Part shown: positions 43,952 through 53,203 of the stretch, one piece after another
How the letters are laid out: each line of letters starts with the position of its first letter
How positions within the stretch are numbered: position 1 is the stretch's first letter
NCBI RefSeq assembly: GCF_004924335.1
Contig: NZ_CP024633.1
Span: 682,001-746,000, forward strand
From: Mycobacteroides salmoniphilum
Lineage (GTDB): Bacteria; Actinomycetota; Actinomycetes; Mycobacteriales; Mycobacteriaceae
DNA: 64,000 nt
Direction: 5' to 3'
The notes under the pieces: model-generated
Database searches by the model: none
What the model was told of the DNA's origin: nothing
The model's input: the letters and a program-made list of their open reading frames with translations, nothing else
Made by a program: the position numbers and the translations under genes

Positions 43952-44740
43952 TCAGTCCCTTTCCGCGACGATGTTGAAGAACGGCATGTGGATCATGTCG
44001 TCGTCCAGCTGCTGGAGACGCTCAAATGTCTTCTGTGCTTTGTCGGCCACGCCCGGCCGTTGATAACGCTCGCGCATATCGGCGGGCATCTGTTCCGGAT
44101 CGATACCGGCCAGTGCGGCACCGACGAAGGCCGTCCGGGATCCGAGATATGTTGTTCGGCCGAAGTATTGGATGTTCCAGTTGGCTTCGGACAACACGCT
44201 CTTGATCTCCTCGGGATCTTGCACGCCGAATGGCATCGCGATGCCGTTCACGGTGCCATCACCAAAGCAGGCGATGAACCAGCGTGCCCCCGGCCGGGTG
44301 GCCCGGTGTAGTGCCTTCGCATACTGCTGATGGCCATCGTGGTCGAAACAGTGATACACGGCGCTGTCGATGGCGGTATCGAACTGTGCGTCCCAGCCAT
44401 CGAGCTTGGTCGCGTCGGCCACCTGGAGGTTGACGGTTACGCCCGCGACGGCGGCCCGTTGCTTCGCCTGTTCGATGGCCGAAGGAGAAAAGTCGAGGCC
44501 GGTGACCGAGAGTCCTTGCTGGGTGAGATAGATCGAGTTTTCACCGAGACCGCAGCCGATGTCCAAGATGTCTCCGCGCAACGCGCCATAGGCGGCGAGC
44601 TCTTTGATTCGTGGTTGCGCATCCCTGATATCCCAGGGCACGCCCGCCGCGGGGGCGCCGCCGACCATGGGTTTGCCGTTGTAGACCGCTTCGAATGTTT
44701 CTTGACTGGGAACGTCCGGGGGAGTGGTCGGTGCCGTCAT
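43952..44740 (-). CDS. Class I SAM-dependent methyltransferase, tandem paralogue
   Basis: A 262-residue methyltransferase with ILDIGCGLGENSIYLTQQG (SAM motif I), VTGLDFSPSAIEQAKQRA and VNLQVADATKLDGWDAQFDT. It is a tandem duplicate of the 43.2 kb gene. It has about 25 extra residues, partly in the C-terminal region (GSRTAFVGAALAGIDPEQMP). ATG 44740 is chosen because a good promoter (TTGACG, 16 bp, TACGTT) ends 7 nt before it. The message is then leaderless, and any earlier start would fall inside or before that promoter. The two enzymes may share or split a substrate. Confidence 0.9.
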   Translation of the reverse strand: MTAPTTPPDVPSQETFEAVYNGKPMVGGAPAAGVPWDIRDAQPRIKELAAYGALRGDILDIGCGLGENSIYLTQQGLSVTGLDFSPSAIEQAKQRAAVAGVTVNLQVADATKLDGWDAQFDTAIDSAVYHCFDHDGHQQYAKALHRATRPGARWFIACFGDGTVNGIAMPFGVQDPEEIKSVLSEANWNIQYFGRTTYLGSRTAFVGAALAGIDPEQMPADMRERYQRPGVADKAQKTFERLQQLDDDMIHMPFFNIVAERD

Positions 44741-44747
44741 GGTGACC

Positions 44748-44775
44748 AACGTACGCCTCGAAGCTGGGACGTCAA
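44748..44775 (-). promoter_or_regulatory. Leaderless sigma-A-type promoter of the methyltransferase pair
   Basis: On the - strand TTGACG (44770-44775) and TACGTT (44748-44753) are separated by 16 bp. The -10 box ends 7 nt before ATG 44740. This places the transcription start on the A of the start codon, the standard mycobacterial leaderless layout. Confidence 0.6.
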
Positions 44776-44828
44776 CCCCCTTGACAAGGGGCCTACACTT
44801 CCCGTCGAAAGGGTTACCCCGCAACGAC

Positions 44829-44859
44829 AATCGCCCCGGCCGTGGCGGCCGGGGCGATT
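44829..44859 (-). terminator. Hairpin terminator after rpfA
   Basis: A perfect 13-bp stem, AATCGCCCCGGCC paired with GGCCGGGGCGATT, has a 5-nt loop. It begins 14 bp past the rpfA stop on the - strand. No T-run follows, typical for mycobacteria. It insulates the methyltransferase promoter from rpfA transcription. Confidence 0.85.
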
Positions 44860-44872
44860 ATCTAGGTACGAG

Positions 44873-46197
<1,325 letters not shown>

Positions 46198-46470
46198 CGG
46201 GTATGGGCTTCGGATGACGGTACGTGCCCGCGCGCATCTCGTCATGTTGGACATTCACCGGTGTTTCGTCCACGGCGGGGTGGGTTTATTCCCGTCAGTG
46301 GTGGGGTCTGCGCAGGTTATTGGGTAGCTCCACCACCCCGTGTCCGCGTCGTGACCGTACTGTGACCTTCCGATGTGTGTCGCAGATCACGAAATTGGCC
46401 GGCGGTCTCTGTATGCGACTCTCAGAGTTACCTTAGAGCTTCCTTAAGAAAAGGATGGGCCAGCGCGCTT

Positions 46471-46719
46471 CTATCCACCAGCGAACGGAGGCAGAACATC
46501 CACGACAGCACCGGATTCCGGCCGGTGGGAGCGGTCGCGGACCGCCACACCGTCATGGAGAAAGGAACAACGCGCCAATACGCGTTCCAGTTCCGCTCCT
46601 TTTGTGGCCAGGTGACGGGTCAGATCGTCGAAAGAGGCCCCTGTGGGGAGCTCGACGGTCTCCTCCTGGACACCTGCCGCGGTCGCGGCAGCGGCGAAGT
46701 ACCGAACGCGAATGCTCAC
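46471..46719 (-). CDS. moaD: Molybdopterin synthase sulfur carrier subunit (MoaD)
   Basis: An 82-residue ubiquitin-fold protein ending in the essential Gly-Gly (LPPFAGG), which is activated and thiocarboxylated to donate sulfur to MoaE. VRYFAAAATAAGVQEETVEL is the typical start. GTG 46719 directly abuts the moaA stop, so the genes are co-translated. It corresponds to Rv0868c (moaD2). Its catalytic partner moaE is at 41.4 kb. Confidence 0.92.
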   Translation of the reverse strand: MSIRVRYFAAAATAAGVQEETVELPTGASFDDLTRHLATKGAELERVLARCSFLHDGVAVRDRSHRPESGAVVDVLPPFAGG

Positions 46720-47712
46720 CTAACCGCCGATCGCACTCATGGGACGGTCCGGCTGCAGGAACGATGGGTCGTTGATCCCGTGTCCCGCTTTCTTCCCCCA
46801 CATGGCGGTCTGCCACGCCGAGGCCACGGTCGCGTCGGTAGCGCCCGAGCGGAGCAGCCCGCGCAGGTCTGACTCGGCGGTGGCGAACAGGCAATTGCGC
46901 ACCTGCCCGTCAGCCGTCAGCCGGGTGCGGTCGCAGTCCCCGCAGAACGGCCGCGATACCGACGCGATGATCCCGACCGTGGCGGGGCCTCCGTTGACCA
47001 GCCAGCGTTGTGCTGGTGCGCTGCCACGGGGTGCCGGATCCGTACTCAGCGCGAATTCCCGGCTCAGAGCGGCGTGAACTTCGTCGGCCGTCACCATGTG
47101 GTCTCGGCTCCAGTTGTGCTCGGCGTCCAGCGGCATCTGTTCGATGATGCGCAGCTCGTATCCGTGTTCCAGGCTGAACCGCAGCAGTGCGATGGCGTCC
47201 TCTTTGTACTGCTCGGGCGTCAAAACCGCGTTGATCTTTATCGGTGCAAGTCCGGCGGCATCGGCGGCTTCGAGTCCCCTGAGGACATCGGACAACCGAT
47301 CGCGGCGGGTGATCGCGGCGAAACGATCGGCGTCCAAGGTATCGAGCGACACATTGATGCGATCCAGCCCGGCGTCTCGGAGCGCGGCAGCCTTGCGGTC
47401 CAGGCCAATGCCGTTGGTCGTCAGCGCGATATCGGGTCGCGGGGAGAGGGCAGCCACCGCCGCGACGAGTCTCTCCAAGTCCTTGTATATCAACGGTTCC
47501 CCGCCGGTGAATCGGATGCTGCGGATGCCCAGCTCGGTCACCGCGATGCCGATAAGCCGAACGTATTCGTCGGCGGTGAGCAGTGTGTCGCTGCGCAACC
47601 AGTCCAGTCCCTCTGCGGGCATGCAATACGTGCAGCGCAGATTGCACCGGTCGGTCAATGACACCCGTAAGTCGGTCGCGATGCGGCCGAACGAATCAAT
47701 CAACGGGGTCAT
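46720..47712 (-). CDS. moaA: GTP 3',8-cyclase, radical-SAM molybdopterin enzyme (MoaA)
   Basis: A 330-residue radical-SAM enzyme that starts cofactor synthesis by cyclising GTP. The SAM cluster is held by Cys23, Cys27 and Cys30 (DRCNLRCTYC), the SAM-binding GGEPLIYKDL lies at about 70, and the second 4Fe-4S cluster by the C-terminal FCGDCDRTRLTADGQVRNCL. The C-terminal Gly-Gly needed for activity is present (SAIGG). ATG 47712 is preceded by TACGCT at 6 nt (- strand, 47719-47724), so the transcript is likely leaderless. It corresponds to Rv0869c (moaA2). Confidence 0.95.
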   Translation of the reverse strand: MTPLIDSFGRIATDLRVSLTDRCNLRCTYCMPAEGLDWLRSDTLLTADEYVRLIGIAVTELGIRSIRFTGGEPLIYKDLERLVAAVAALSPRPDIALTTNGIGLDRKAAALRDAGLDRINVSLDTLDADRFAAITRRDRLSDVLRGLEAADAAGLAPIKINAVLTPEQYKEDAIALLRFSLEHGYELRIIEQMPLDAEHNWSRDHMVTADEVHAALSREFALSTDPAPRGSAPAQRWLVNGGPATVGIIASVSRPFCGDCDRTRLTADGQVRNCLFATAESDLRGLLRSGATDATVASAWQTAMWGKKAGHGINDPSFLQPDRPMSAIGG

Positions 47713-47804
47713 AAGTCCAGCGTAGCGACCACTTGCGTGCGCCGAGTAGGATGACCAGTCACCGCGCCCTATTTGGGGCGCGTTAATCATGTGAGGTGAG
47801 TGCA

Positions 47805-48218
47805 GTGCCAACCGGCAAGGTGAAGTGGTACGACGCCGAGAAGGGCTTCGGCTTCCTGTCGCAAGAGGATGGCGAGGACGTGTACGTCCGGTCCTCGGCG
47901 CTGCCTGCTGGCGTTGAGGGGCTCAAGGCTGGACAGAAGGTCGAGTTCGGCATGGCCGCGGGCCGTCGCGGTCCGCAGGCACTGAGCCTCAAGTTGATCG
48001 ACGCGCCGCCGTCGGTGCAGAAGACGCGCCGCGAGAGCAGTGGGCCGGTGAATCACAAGCACACCACCGACGAACTGCACGGAATGATCGAGGACATGAT
48101 CACCTTGCTGGAGGGCACGGTGCAGAGCGAGCTGCGCAGGGGGCGTTACCCGGACCGCAAGATCGCCCGCAAGGTGTCCGAGGTCGTGCGCGCTGTCGCC
48201 AGCGAGTTGGACGCCTGA
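47805..48218 (+). CDS. cspB: Cold-shock domain protein CspB with C-terminal extension
   Basis: A 137-residue protein. Residues 1-65 are a cold-shock domain with the RNP-like KGFGFLSQ and DVYVRSSAL motifs for single-stranded nucleic acid. A mycobacterial C-terminal extension of about 70 residues ([20 protein letters not shown]) is helical and of unknown role. GTG 47805 is preferred, with GTGAGG upstream; GTG 47796 adds three residues. It corresponds to Rv0871 and is probably an RNA chaperone. Confidence 0.9.
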   Translation: MPTGKVKWYDAEKGFGFLSQEDGEDVYVRSSALPAGVEGLKAGQKVEFGMAAGRRGPQALSLKLIDAPPSVQKTRRESSGPVNHKHTTDELHGMIEDMITLLEGTVQSELRRGRYPDRKIARKVSEVVRAVASELDA

Positions 48219-48243
48219 CCTGAGCTCCATCCGCGCCGAAGAT

Positions 48244-48939
48244 GTGATCGCGGCGCTCGATGCTGTCGGCGATACCGGCCGGGCCACGAAGTCGGCACAG
48301 TTCTTCAAGACCGGTCCTGGCGAATACGGCGAGGGCGATGTCTTCGTGGGCGTGTCCGTACCGGATCAGCGCAAGCTCGCGCGGCAGTTCCGTGGCATCG
48401 GACGCGACGCGGTCGTGCGGCTGCTGGCCAGTGATGTACACGAGCACCGATTGACCGGGTTGATCCTGGCGGTTTGGGAATTCGCGCACGCCGAGGGCGC
48501 CGAATGTGAAGCGTGGGTGCAGATGTACCTGCAGCAGGTCCGCGACGGCCGGGTGAACAACTGGGACCTGGTTGATTCCTCGGCGGAGCAGATCCTGGGA
48601 GAATGGCTTGTCGGCCAAGACTATTCGCTGTTGCTAGAGCTGGCTGCGGAAGACGACCTCTGGCGTCGACGGGTGGGCATCATCGCAACCTTCGCCTTCA
48701 CGAAGCGCGGTGACGCGCAACCCCTGCTCGCGGTGGCGCCGCTGGTCATCGGGGACCGCCGCGACCTCATTCAGAAGGCCTACGGTTGGATGCTGCGTGA
48801 GGCCGGAAAGCGTTGTGGCACCGAGATGCTCATCGAGTATCTGGATGGACATGCCGCGGCCATGGGTCGCACGGCACTCCGTTACGCCACAGAGCATCTC
48901 GATGCCCAGGCGCGCGCGGAGTATCGCGCGCGGCGCTAG
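48244..48939 (+). CDS. DNA alkylation repair protein (AlkD-like, HEAT repeat)
   Basis: A 231-residue all-helical HEAT-repeat protein of the AlkD family, which removes N3/N7-alkylated purines without base flipping. The key VNNWDLVDSSA segment (about 102-112) contains the conserved Trp and catalytic Asp, and RRVGIIATFAFTKRG follows. The end, HLDAQARAEYRARR, is typical. GTG 48244 is the best canonical start, though similarity may begin slightly upstream at a CTG codon. The stop overlaps the next convergent gene by 4 bp. I recall no equivalent at this point in M. tuberculosis. Confidence 0.87.
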   Translation: MIAALDAVGDTGRATKSAQFFKTGPGEYGEGDVFVGVSVPDQRKLARQFRGIGRDAVVRLLASDVHEHRLTGLILAVWEFAHAEGAECEAWVQMYLQQVRDGRVNNWDLVDSSAEQILGEWLVGQDYSLLLELAAEDDLWRRRVGIIATFAFTKRGDAQPLLAVAPLVIGDRRDLIQKAYGWMLREAGKRCGTEMLIEYLDGHAAAMGRTALRYATEHLDAQARAEYRARR

Positions 48940-49439
48940 TTCTTCCAGACGGTGGCTACGGACCAGATGGCGTGGGTGACCTCGATCAGATCCCCGGTCT
49001 CGGTCTGAACCACCGTCGGGAGCTTGATTTCCAGGCCCAGCAGCCGCCGGCCCTCACTGTCGACCGTCGGGATCGTCACGGCGGTCCGGTGGTCGCGGTA
49101 CACACTTGACTCGGCCCGTTTGTGATCGACGTCGCCCACCGGTGCGTAGATTCGGGACAGCATCCACGGTGCTTTGGCGATCCGTCCATCTACCGAAAGC
49201 TGCACGGGTTCATGGGCATTGACGACCAGCTCAACGGTGCGGCCCAGCGGGTCGCATTGGTCCAGCTTGTTCTTGTCGCAGTACTGGTAGGGCGTGGCAT
49301 GGATGACGGTGCCATGGGTGAAAGCACTGATTTCGGGCCGCTCGTCTTCATGCCCGCGCAGCTGCCAGGCGATGAACCCCACCATCGCGGCAGCGGTCAA
49401 CACCATGACGGCGGCAAGTGCCGCCAGTTTTGCCTTCAC
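48936..49439 (-). CDS. DUF2771 membrane-anchored protein (Rv0875c-like)
   Basis: A 167-residue protein with one N-terminal membrane helix (LAALAAVMVLTAAAMVGFIA) and an external domain. The domain has ATPYQYCDKNKLDQCDPLGR with two Cys, PVQLSVDGRIAKAPWMLSRI and VDSEGRRLLGLEIKLPTVVQ. This is the DUF2771 pattern, an actinobacterial family of unknown function. Its ATG overlaps the stop of the upstream MFS gene by 4 bp. It corresponds to Rv0875c. Confidence 0.83.
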   Translation of the reverse strand: MKAKLAALAAVMVLTAAAMVGFIAWQLRGHEDERPEISAFTHGTVIHATPYQYCDKNKLDQCDPLGRTVELVVNAHEPVQLSVDGRIAKAPWMLSRIYAPVGDVDHKRAESSVYRDHRTAVTIPTVDSEGRRLLGLEIKLPTVVQTETGDLIEVTHAIWSVATVWKN

Positions 49440-51136
49440 GCGACTACCTTGCCACCCTCTTGTTCGGCCATCACCGGGCGGTTACCGCCCAGGCCCGGAA
49501 TCAAGGAGACACCGCGGAAGCTGGCCAGCGTCTGGGCCAGGCCGAGGATGAGTACCGCCGATATCACCGTGAACCCCACCCATAGATCGGTGTAGATCAT
49601 CACGCCGATCGCGCCGCCGAGCACCCAGGACAGCTGCAACAGTGCCTCGGAACGCCCGAACGCCGATGCGCGGGATTCCTCGGGCAGGTCATCCTGCAGC
49701 GAGGCATCCAGAGATGCCTTCGCGATGGCGCTGACCCCCGATGTCACCAGCGTCGCGAACACCACGACCGCCAGGACCCCGGCGAAGGCCGCCGCGAGCG
49801 CCACCACTGTGACCGCGCTGGCGCACCGCACCACGAGGAGGGCGGGGCGGCCGAGCTTGAGCCGAGCGCTGGTGGCATTGCCGGCGAAGTTTCCGATACC
49901 GGCGGCGGCACCGATCATGCCCAGCATCGCGAGCTGTTGAAAGCCGTGCGCATCATGGGATTTGGCGACGAAGGCCGGGTAGAGGGTGAGGAAACCCACC
50001 ATCACCTTGATGGTGCTATTGCCCCACAACGCGGTGATGATGTTGCGGCCCAACGGCTGGCGGATCTTGTCCTGCTGCTTGTGAGAGCGGCGGAGCAATA
50101 TCGTCGGGTGTTCGCCGTCGTCGCCGTGATAGCCGAAAGTCGTAGGCACCTCACCGGCGGTCACCTCGACCCACTTCGGAATGCGCATGGATGCCCAGGC
50201 GCCCACCGCCGCGGCGGCCATGACGGCGAACAGTGCTCCGGGCAATTGGAACAGCCGGGTGAACGAGAGCTCGAAAGCCCCGGCGATCGCACCGCCCACA
50301 ATCGTCCCGCCGACCAGGCCGAAGGTGGTGAGTCGCGAGTTGACCCGAACCAGGTCGATTGTCGGAGGCAGCACACGCGGTGTGACGGCGCTCCGCAACA
50401 CACCAAAGGACTTGGACAGCACCAGCATTGAGAGCGCGCACGGATATAGCACCCAGGGCGGGAAGCTGCCGCTGGCGCCGTCGTAGTTGGCGATCATGAT
50501 CACGGCCAGCGCGATGCGCAGCCCAAACGACCCGGCGAGCGCGACCCGGCGTCCGTGTTGCAGACGATCCAGCGCGGGACCTATCAGCGGCGCGATGACC
50601 GCGAACGGTGCGATGGTGATGAGCAGATACAGCGCCACCTTGCTCTTGGACTCGGCGGTGGCGGCGGCGAAGAAGAGTGTGTTGGCCAGGGCCACTGCCA
50701 TCGCGGCATCGACCGCGAAATTGGCCATGACCGGATAGGTGAGTGCGGTCAGGCCCGATTTGTCGGCACCGTCGGCCGTCGCGGCCTTGTGAAACAGCCC
50801 GTACATTCGGGAGCCCATTTCACGGCTGCGCATCGCGGCGACCCGGGTGACCGTCAGCTTCGGCGGGATCTCCTGGTCGGGCGGGGGCTGTCGGCGCACC
50901 CGCTCGCGGCGTTCCTCGCCGAGCGGCGGGAGGTATCGATTCGATGAGCCGCTCGCGCGACGGGGATCGCGCTTCGATGAGCCGCCCGCGCGAAGAGGAT
51001 CGCGCGGGGAGCCACCCGTCGGATAGTTGGCCATACCGGGGTGGGAGTTGGCGTCGCGCGCATCCTGATTTCGGCGACGAGATGGGGAGTCACTACCTGG
51101 TTGGCGGTTCCCGAACCGCGCGTAGTCGTCCCGCAC
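49436..51136 (-). CDS. MFS transporter with disordered N-terminal tail (Rv0876c-like)
   Basis: A 566-residue protein. Residues 1-100 are charged and low-complexity, with a short repeat (KRDPRRASGSS, similar to the preceding PRDPLRAGGSS). About twelve membrane helices follow from residue 130, including FAVIAPLIGPALDRLQHGRR, which contains the MFS cytosolic-loop motif. A DLPEESRASAFGRSEALLQL segment lies between helices 10 and 11. The substrate is unknown. GTG 51136 is used. It is divergent from the DUF3027 gene with under 40 bp between, so their promoters must overlap. It corresponds to Rv0876c. Confidence 0.87.
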   Translation of the reverse strand: MRDDYARFGNRQPGSDSPSRRRNQDARDANSHPGMANYPTGGSPRDPLRAGGSSKRDPRRASGSSNRYLPPLGEERRERVRRQPPPDQEIPPKLTVTRVAAMRSREMGSRMYGLFHKAATADGADKSGLTALTYPVMANFAVDAAMAVALANTLFFAAATAESKSKVALYLLITIAPFAVIAPLIGPALDRLQHGRRVALAGSFGLRIALAVIMIANYDGASGSFPPWVLYPCALSMLVLSKSFGVLRSAVTPRVLPPTIDLVRVNSRLTTFGLVGGTIVGGAIAGAFELSFTRLFQLPGALFAVMAAAAVGAWASMRIPKWVEVTAGEVPTTFGYHGDDGEHPTILLRRSHKQQDKIRQPLGRNIITALWGNSTIKVMVGFLTLYPAFVAKSHDAHGFQQLAMLGMIGAAAGIGNFAGNATSARLKLGRPALLVVRCASAVTVVALAAAFAGVLAVVVFATLVTSGVSAIAKASLDASLQDDLPEESRASAFGRSEALLQLSWVLGGAIGVMIYTDLWVGFTVISAVLILGLAQTLASFRGVSLIPGLGGNRPVMAEQEGGKVVA

Positions 51137-51173
51137 GCATCAATTGTCCCCCACGGTGAGAAGATGGTCAGCG

Positions 51174-51911
51174 ATGGACATCACTATCTCCGGCCGCGAC
51201 GCCCTTTACACCTGTATCGACCAGGCTCGTACAGCCATCGTCGAGTTCAGTGGGGAGACCGTGGGCAAGTACCTCGGGGCCTCCTCCGAGAGCACCGATC
51301 TGCACGCGTTGACCCACCGTTTCGAGGCTGAGCTGCCGGGGTATCGCGGATGGCACTGGGAGGTGGTGATGGCCGCCCCACCGGGAGCGACCGCTGCCAC
51401 CGTGAGTGAGGTGGTGCTTGTTCCGGGCACCGAGGCGCTGCGCGCACCGAACTGGGTGCCCTGGGATCAGCGCGTCCGCCCGGGCGATCTGGGCCCCGGC
51501 GATCTGCTCGCGCCACCGCCCAATGATCCGCGATTGGTGCCCGGGTACACCGATAGCGGCGATCCGCAGGTCACCGAGACCGCGGGTGAGATCGGGTTGG
51601 GGCGCAAACAGGTGCTGAGTCTGGCCGGGCGCGTCGATGCCGCACAGCGGTGGTTCGAGGGCGAGTGGGGGCCGGATACCGACATGGCCCGTGCCACCCG
51701 TCGGGTGTGCCGGTCCTGCGGTTTCTACCTGCCGCTGGCCGGGTCACTGGGTGTCACGTTTGGGGCATGCGCCAACTCGATGGCCGCCGACGGCCGCGTC
51801 GTGCACATCGAGTACGGCTGCGGCGCTCATTCCGATACGCCGCAGCCGGTCAACTCCGCGATGCCGTTGTACGAGCCCTTTGACGACGGCGTCCTGGATC
51901 TAGCGGACTAG
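51174..51911 (+). CDS. DUF3027 family protein (Rv0877-like)
   Basis: A 245-residue soluble protein of the actinobacterial DUF3027 family. Recognised parts are RFEAELPGYRGWHWEVVMA (near 45-63), APNWVPWDQRVRPGDLGPGD and the C-terminal RRVCRSCGFYLPLAGSLG with a CxxC pair, then EYGCGAHSDT. The Cys residues suggest a metal site. ATG 51174 is chosen; a GTG at 51144 is in frame. The stop overlaps the convergent SRPBCC gene by 4 bp. Function is unknown. Confidence 0.83.
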   Translation: MDITISGRDALYTCIDQARTAIVEFSGETVGKYLGASSESTDLHALTHRFEAELPGYRGWHWEVVMAAPPGATAATVSEVVLVPGTEALRAPNWVPWDQRVRPGDLGPGDLLAPPPNDPRLVPGYTDSGDPQVTETAGEIGLGRKQVLSLAGRVDAAQRWFEGEWGPDTDMARATRRVCRSCGFYLPLAGSLGVTFGACANSMAADGRVVHIEYGCGAHSDTPQPVNSAMPLYEPFDDGVLDLAD

Positions 51912-52369
51912 GCGTTTTCCGCCGCATCCTTGATTTTCGACAGCGAGGTCCGCATCCCTTCAAGGAGCACCACGTCGAACACCTCGGTCCCGCCGAACAT
52001 CAGGTTCTGCAGGTTGGTGGAGATGGGCGAGCGCTTCTCGCCCAGCACGCGGCGCTCGGTCACTCGGGTACCACCGGATGCGGTGGGCTCCAGGTCGTAG
52101 CTCCACTCGCTCAGGTTGTCCTTGATGTGCCAGGCCAGGCGCCTATTGGGCTCGACGGCGGTCAGCACGGCCCGTGTCGGCCATACCTTCCACCCCTTGC
52201 GGTTGTAGTTGATGACATTGGTGCCCGCCTGTACGGGGCCGCGCACAAACATCTTGCGGGTCTGCGGGCTCCACCGGGGCATGTTGTCGAGGTCGGCGAT
52301 CAATCCCCATACCTTTTCCACCGGCGCGTTGATCTCGACGGCGGTTTCCAGCAGTGATGCATTGGGCAT
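51908..52369 (-). CDS. SRPBCC family protein
   Basis: A 153-residue Bet v1-like protein. The start MPNASLLETAVEINAPVEKV with WGLIADLDNMPRWSP is the classic SRPBCC N-terminus, and SYDLEPTASGGTRVTERRVL and a final helix follow. It likely binds a hydrophobic ligand. ATG 52369 has GAGGAG 7 nt upstream, which rules out the longer frame. It is not closely similar to the SRPBCC protein at 32.8 kb. M. tuberculosis has a PPE gene (Rv0878c) at about this place. Confidence 0.83.
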   Translation of the reverse strand: MPNASLLETAVEINAPVEKVWGLIADLDNMPRWSPQTRKMFVRGPVQAGTNVINYNRKGWKVWPTRAVLTAVEPNRRLAWHIKDNLSEWSYDLEPTASGGTRVTERRVLGEKRSPISTNLQNLMFGGTEVFDVVLLEGMRTSLSKIKDAAENA

Positions 52370-52410
52370 GAGTTTGCTCCTCTTTCCGGGGTGTTTGCGG
52401 GTTTTTCGAG

Positions 52411-52656
52411 CTACAAGCCGGTTTGCGCACCGCGTGAGCCGCGCCGCGCCGCACGCACTTGGAGCAGGACGATGGTCGTGCCCAGCGCGCCGGTACCGAG
52501 TCCGGCGAGTGTTATGGGGCGCCAGCTTTCGAACGCGGGAACCGTGAAGGCAAGGATGTTGGCAACGAGCCAGAGCAGGGTGCCTGCGACGACAACCGGC
52601 CACGGATTGAGCAGTGCGGCCGGGAGCGGGGGCGGTTGGGGCGCGGGGGTGTCCAC
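52411..52656 (-). CDS. Small two-helix membrane protein (Rv0879c-like)
   Basis: An 81-residue protein with a proline-rich N-terminus (MDTPAPQPPPLPAALL), two membrane helices (PVVVAGTLLWLVANILAF and ITLAGLGTGALGTTIVLL) and a basic C-terminus. Start at GTG 52656. It corresponds to Rv0879c by position and size. The role is unknown. Transcription probably continues into the SRPBCC gene. Confidence 0.72.
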   Translation of the reverse strand: MDTPAPQPPPLPAALLNPWPVVVAGTLLWLVANILAFTVPAFESWRPITLAGLGTGALGTTIVLLQVRAARRGSRGAQTGL

Positions 52657-52737
52657 TAGATGCGCAGCATACGTGGGGAAGAACTACACCGGGCTAGGTC
52701 CCTGTGAAAGCCCTGGACGTGCCGTAAGGTTTGGGCC

Positions 52738-53169
52738 GTGAGCGACCCCGATGCCCGGTTGGCCAGCGATCTGTCGCTTGTTGTCATCCGCCTGGCCCGG
52801 CATCTGCGCTTTCGTCGTGCGGATTCGCCGGTCTCGTTGACACAGTTGTCGGCATTGGCAACGTTGCTCAACGAGGGTGCGATGACCCCGGGCGCGCTGG
52901 CTGCCCGTGAGCGCGTGCAGCCACCGTCGATGACGCGGGTGATCGCTTCGCTGGCCGAGCTCGGGTTGGTGGAGCGTTCGGCGCATCCGACTGACGGCCG
53001 CCAGGTCGTTGTCTCGCTGTCGGAGGCGGGCGCAGACATCGTGCTGGCAGATCGCAGCGCCCGCGAGGAATGGCTGCGCGAGCACCTGGACGATTTCACC
53101 CCGGACCAACGCACGGTGCTGCGGCAGGCGACCGACCTGCTCTCGGCGCTGGTCAATGAAAACGGTTAG
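52738..53169 (+). CDS. MarR family transcriptional regulator (Rv0880-like)
   Basis: A 143-residue winged-helix regulator. Helices and wing are [20 protein letters not shown] (recognition helix, about 52-71) and [20 protein letters not shown] (wing), flanked by dimerisation helices. GTG 52738 lies 7 nt after TAAGGT (52725-52730), so the message is likely leaderless. It corresponds to Rv0880. The MFS transporter starts 34 bp downstream and is a natural target; MarR proteins usually respond to phenolic or lipophilic compounds. Confidence 0.9.
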   Translation: MSDPDARLASDLSLVVIRLARHLRFRRADSPVSLTQLSALATLLNEGAMTPGALAARERVQPPSMTRVIASLAELGLVERSAHPTDGRQVVVSLSEAGADIVLADRSAREEWLREHLDDFTPDQRTVLRQATDLLSALVNENG

Positions 53170-53203
53170 CTGACAATCTCGTTAGTCTCTAAAATGATCT
53201 ACC

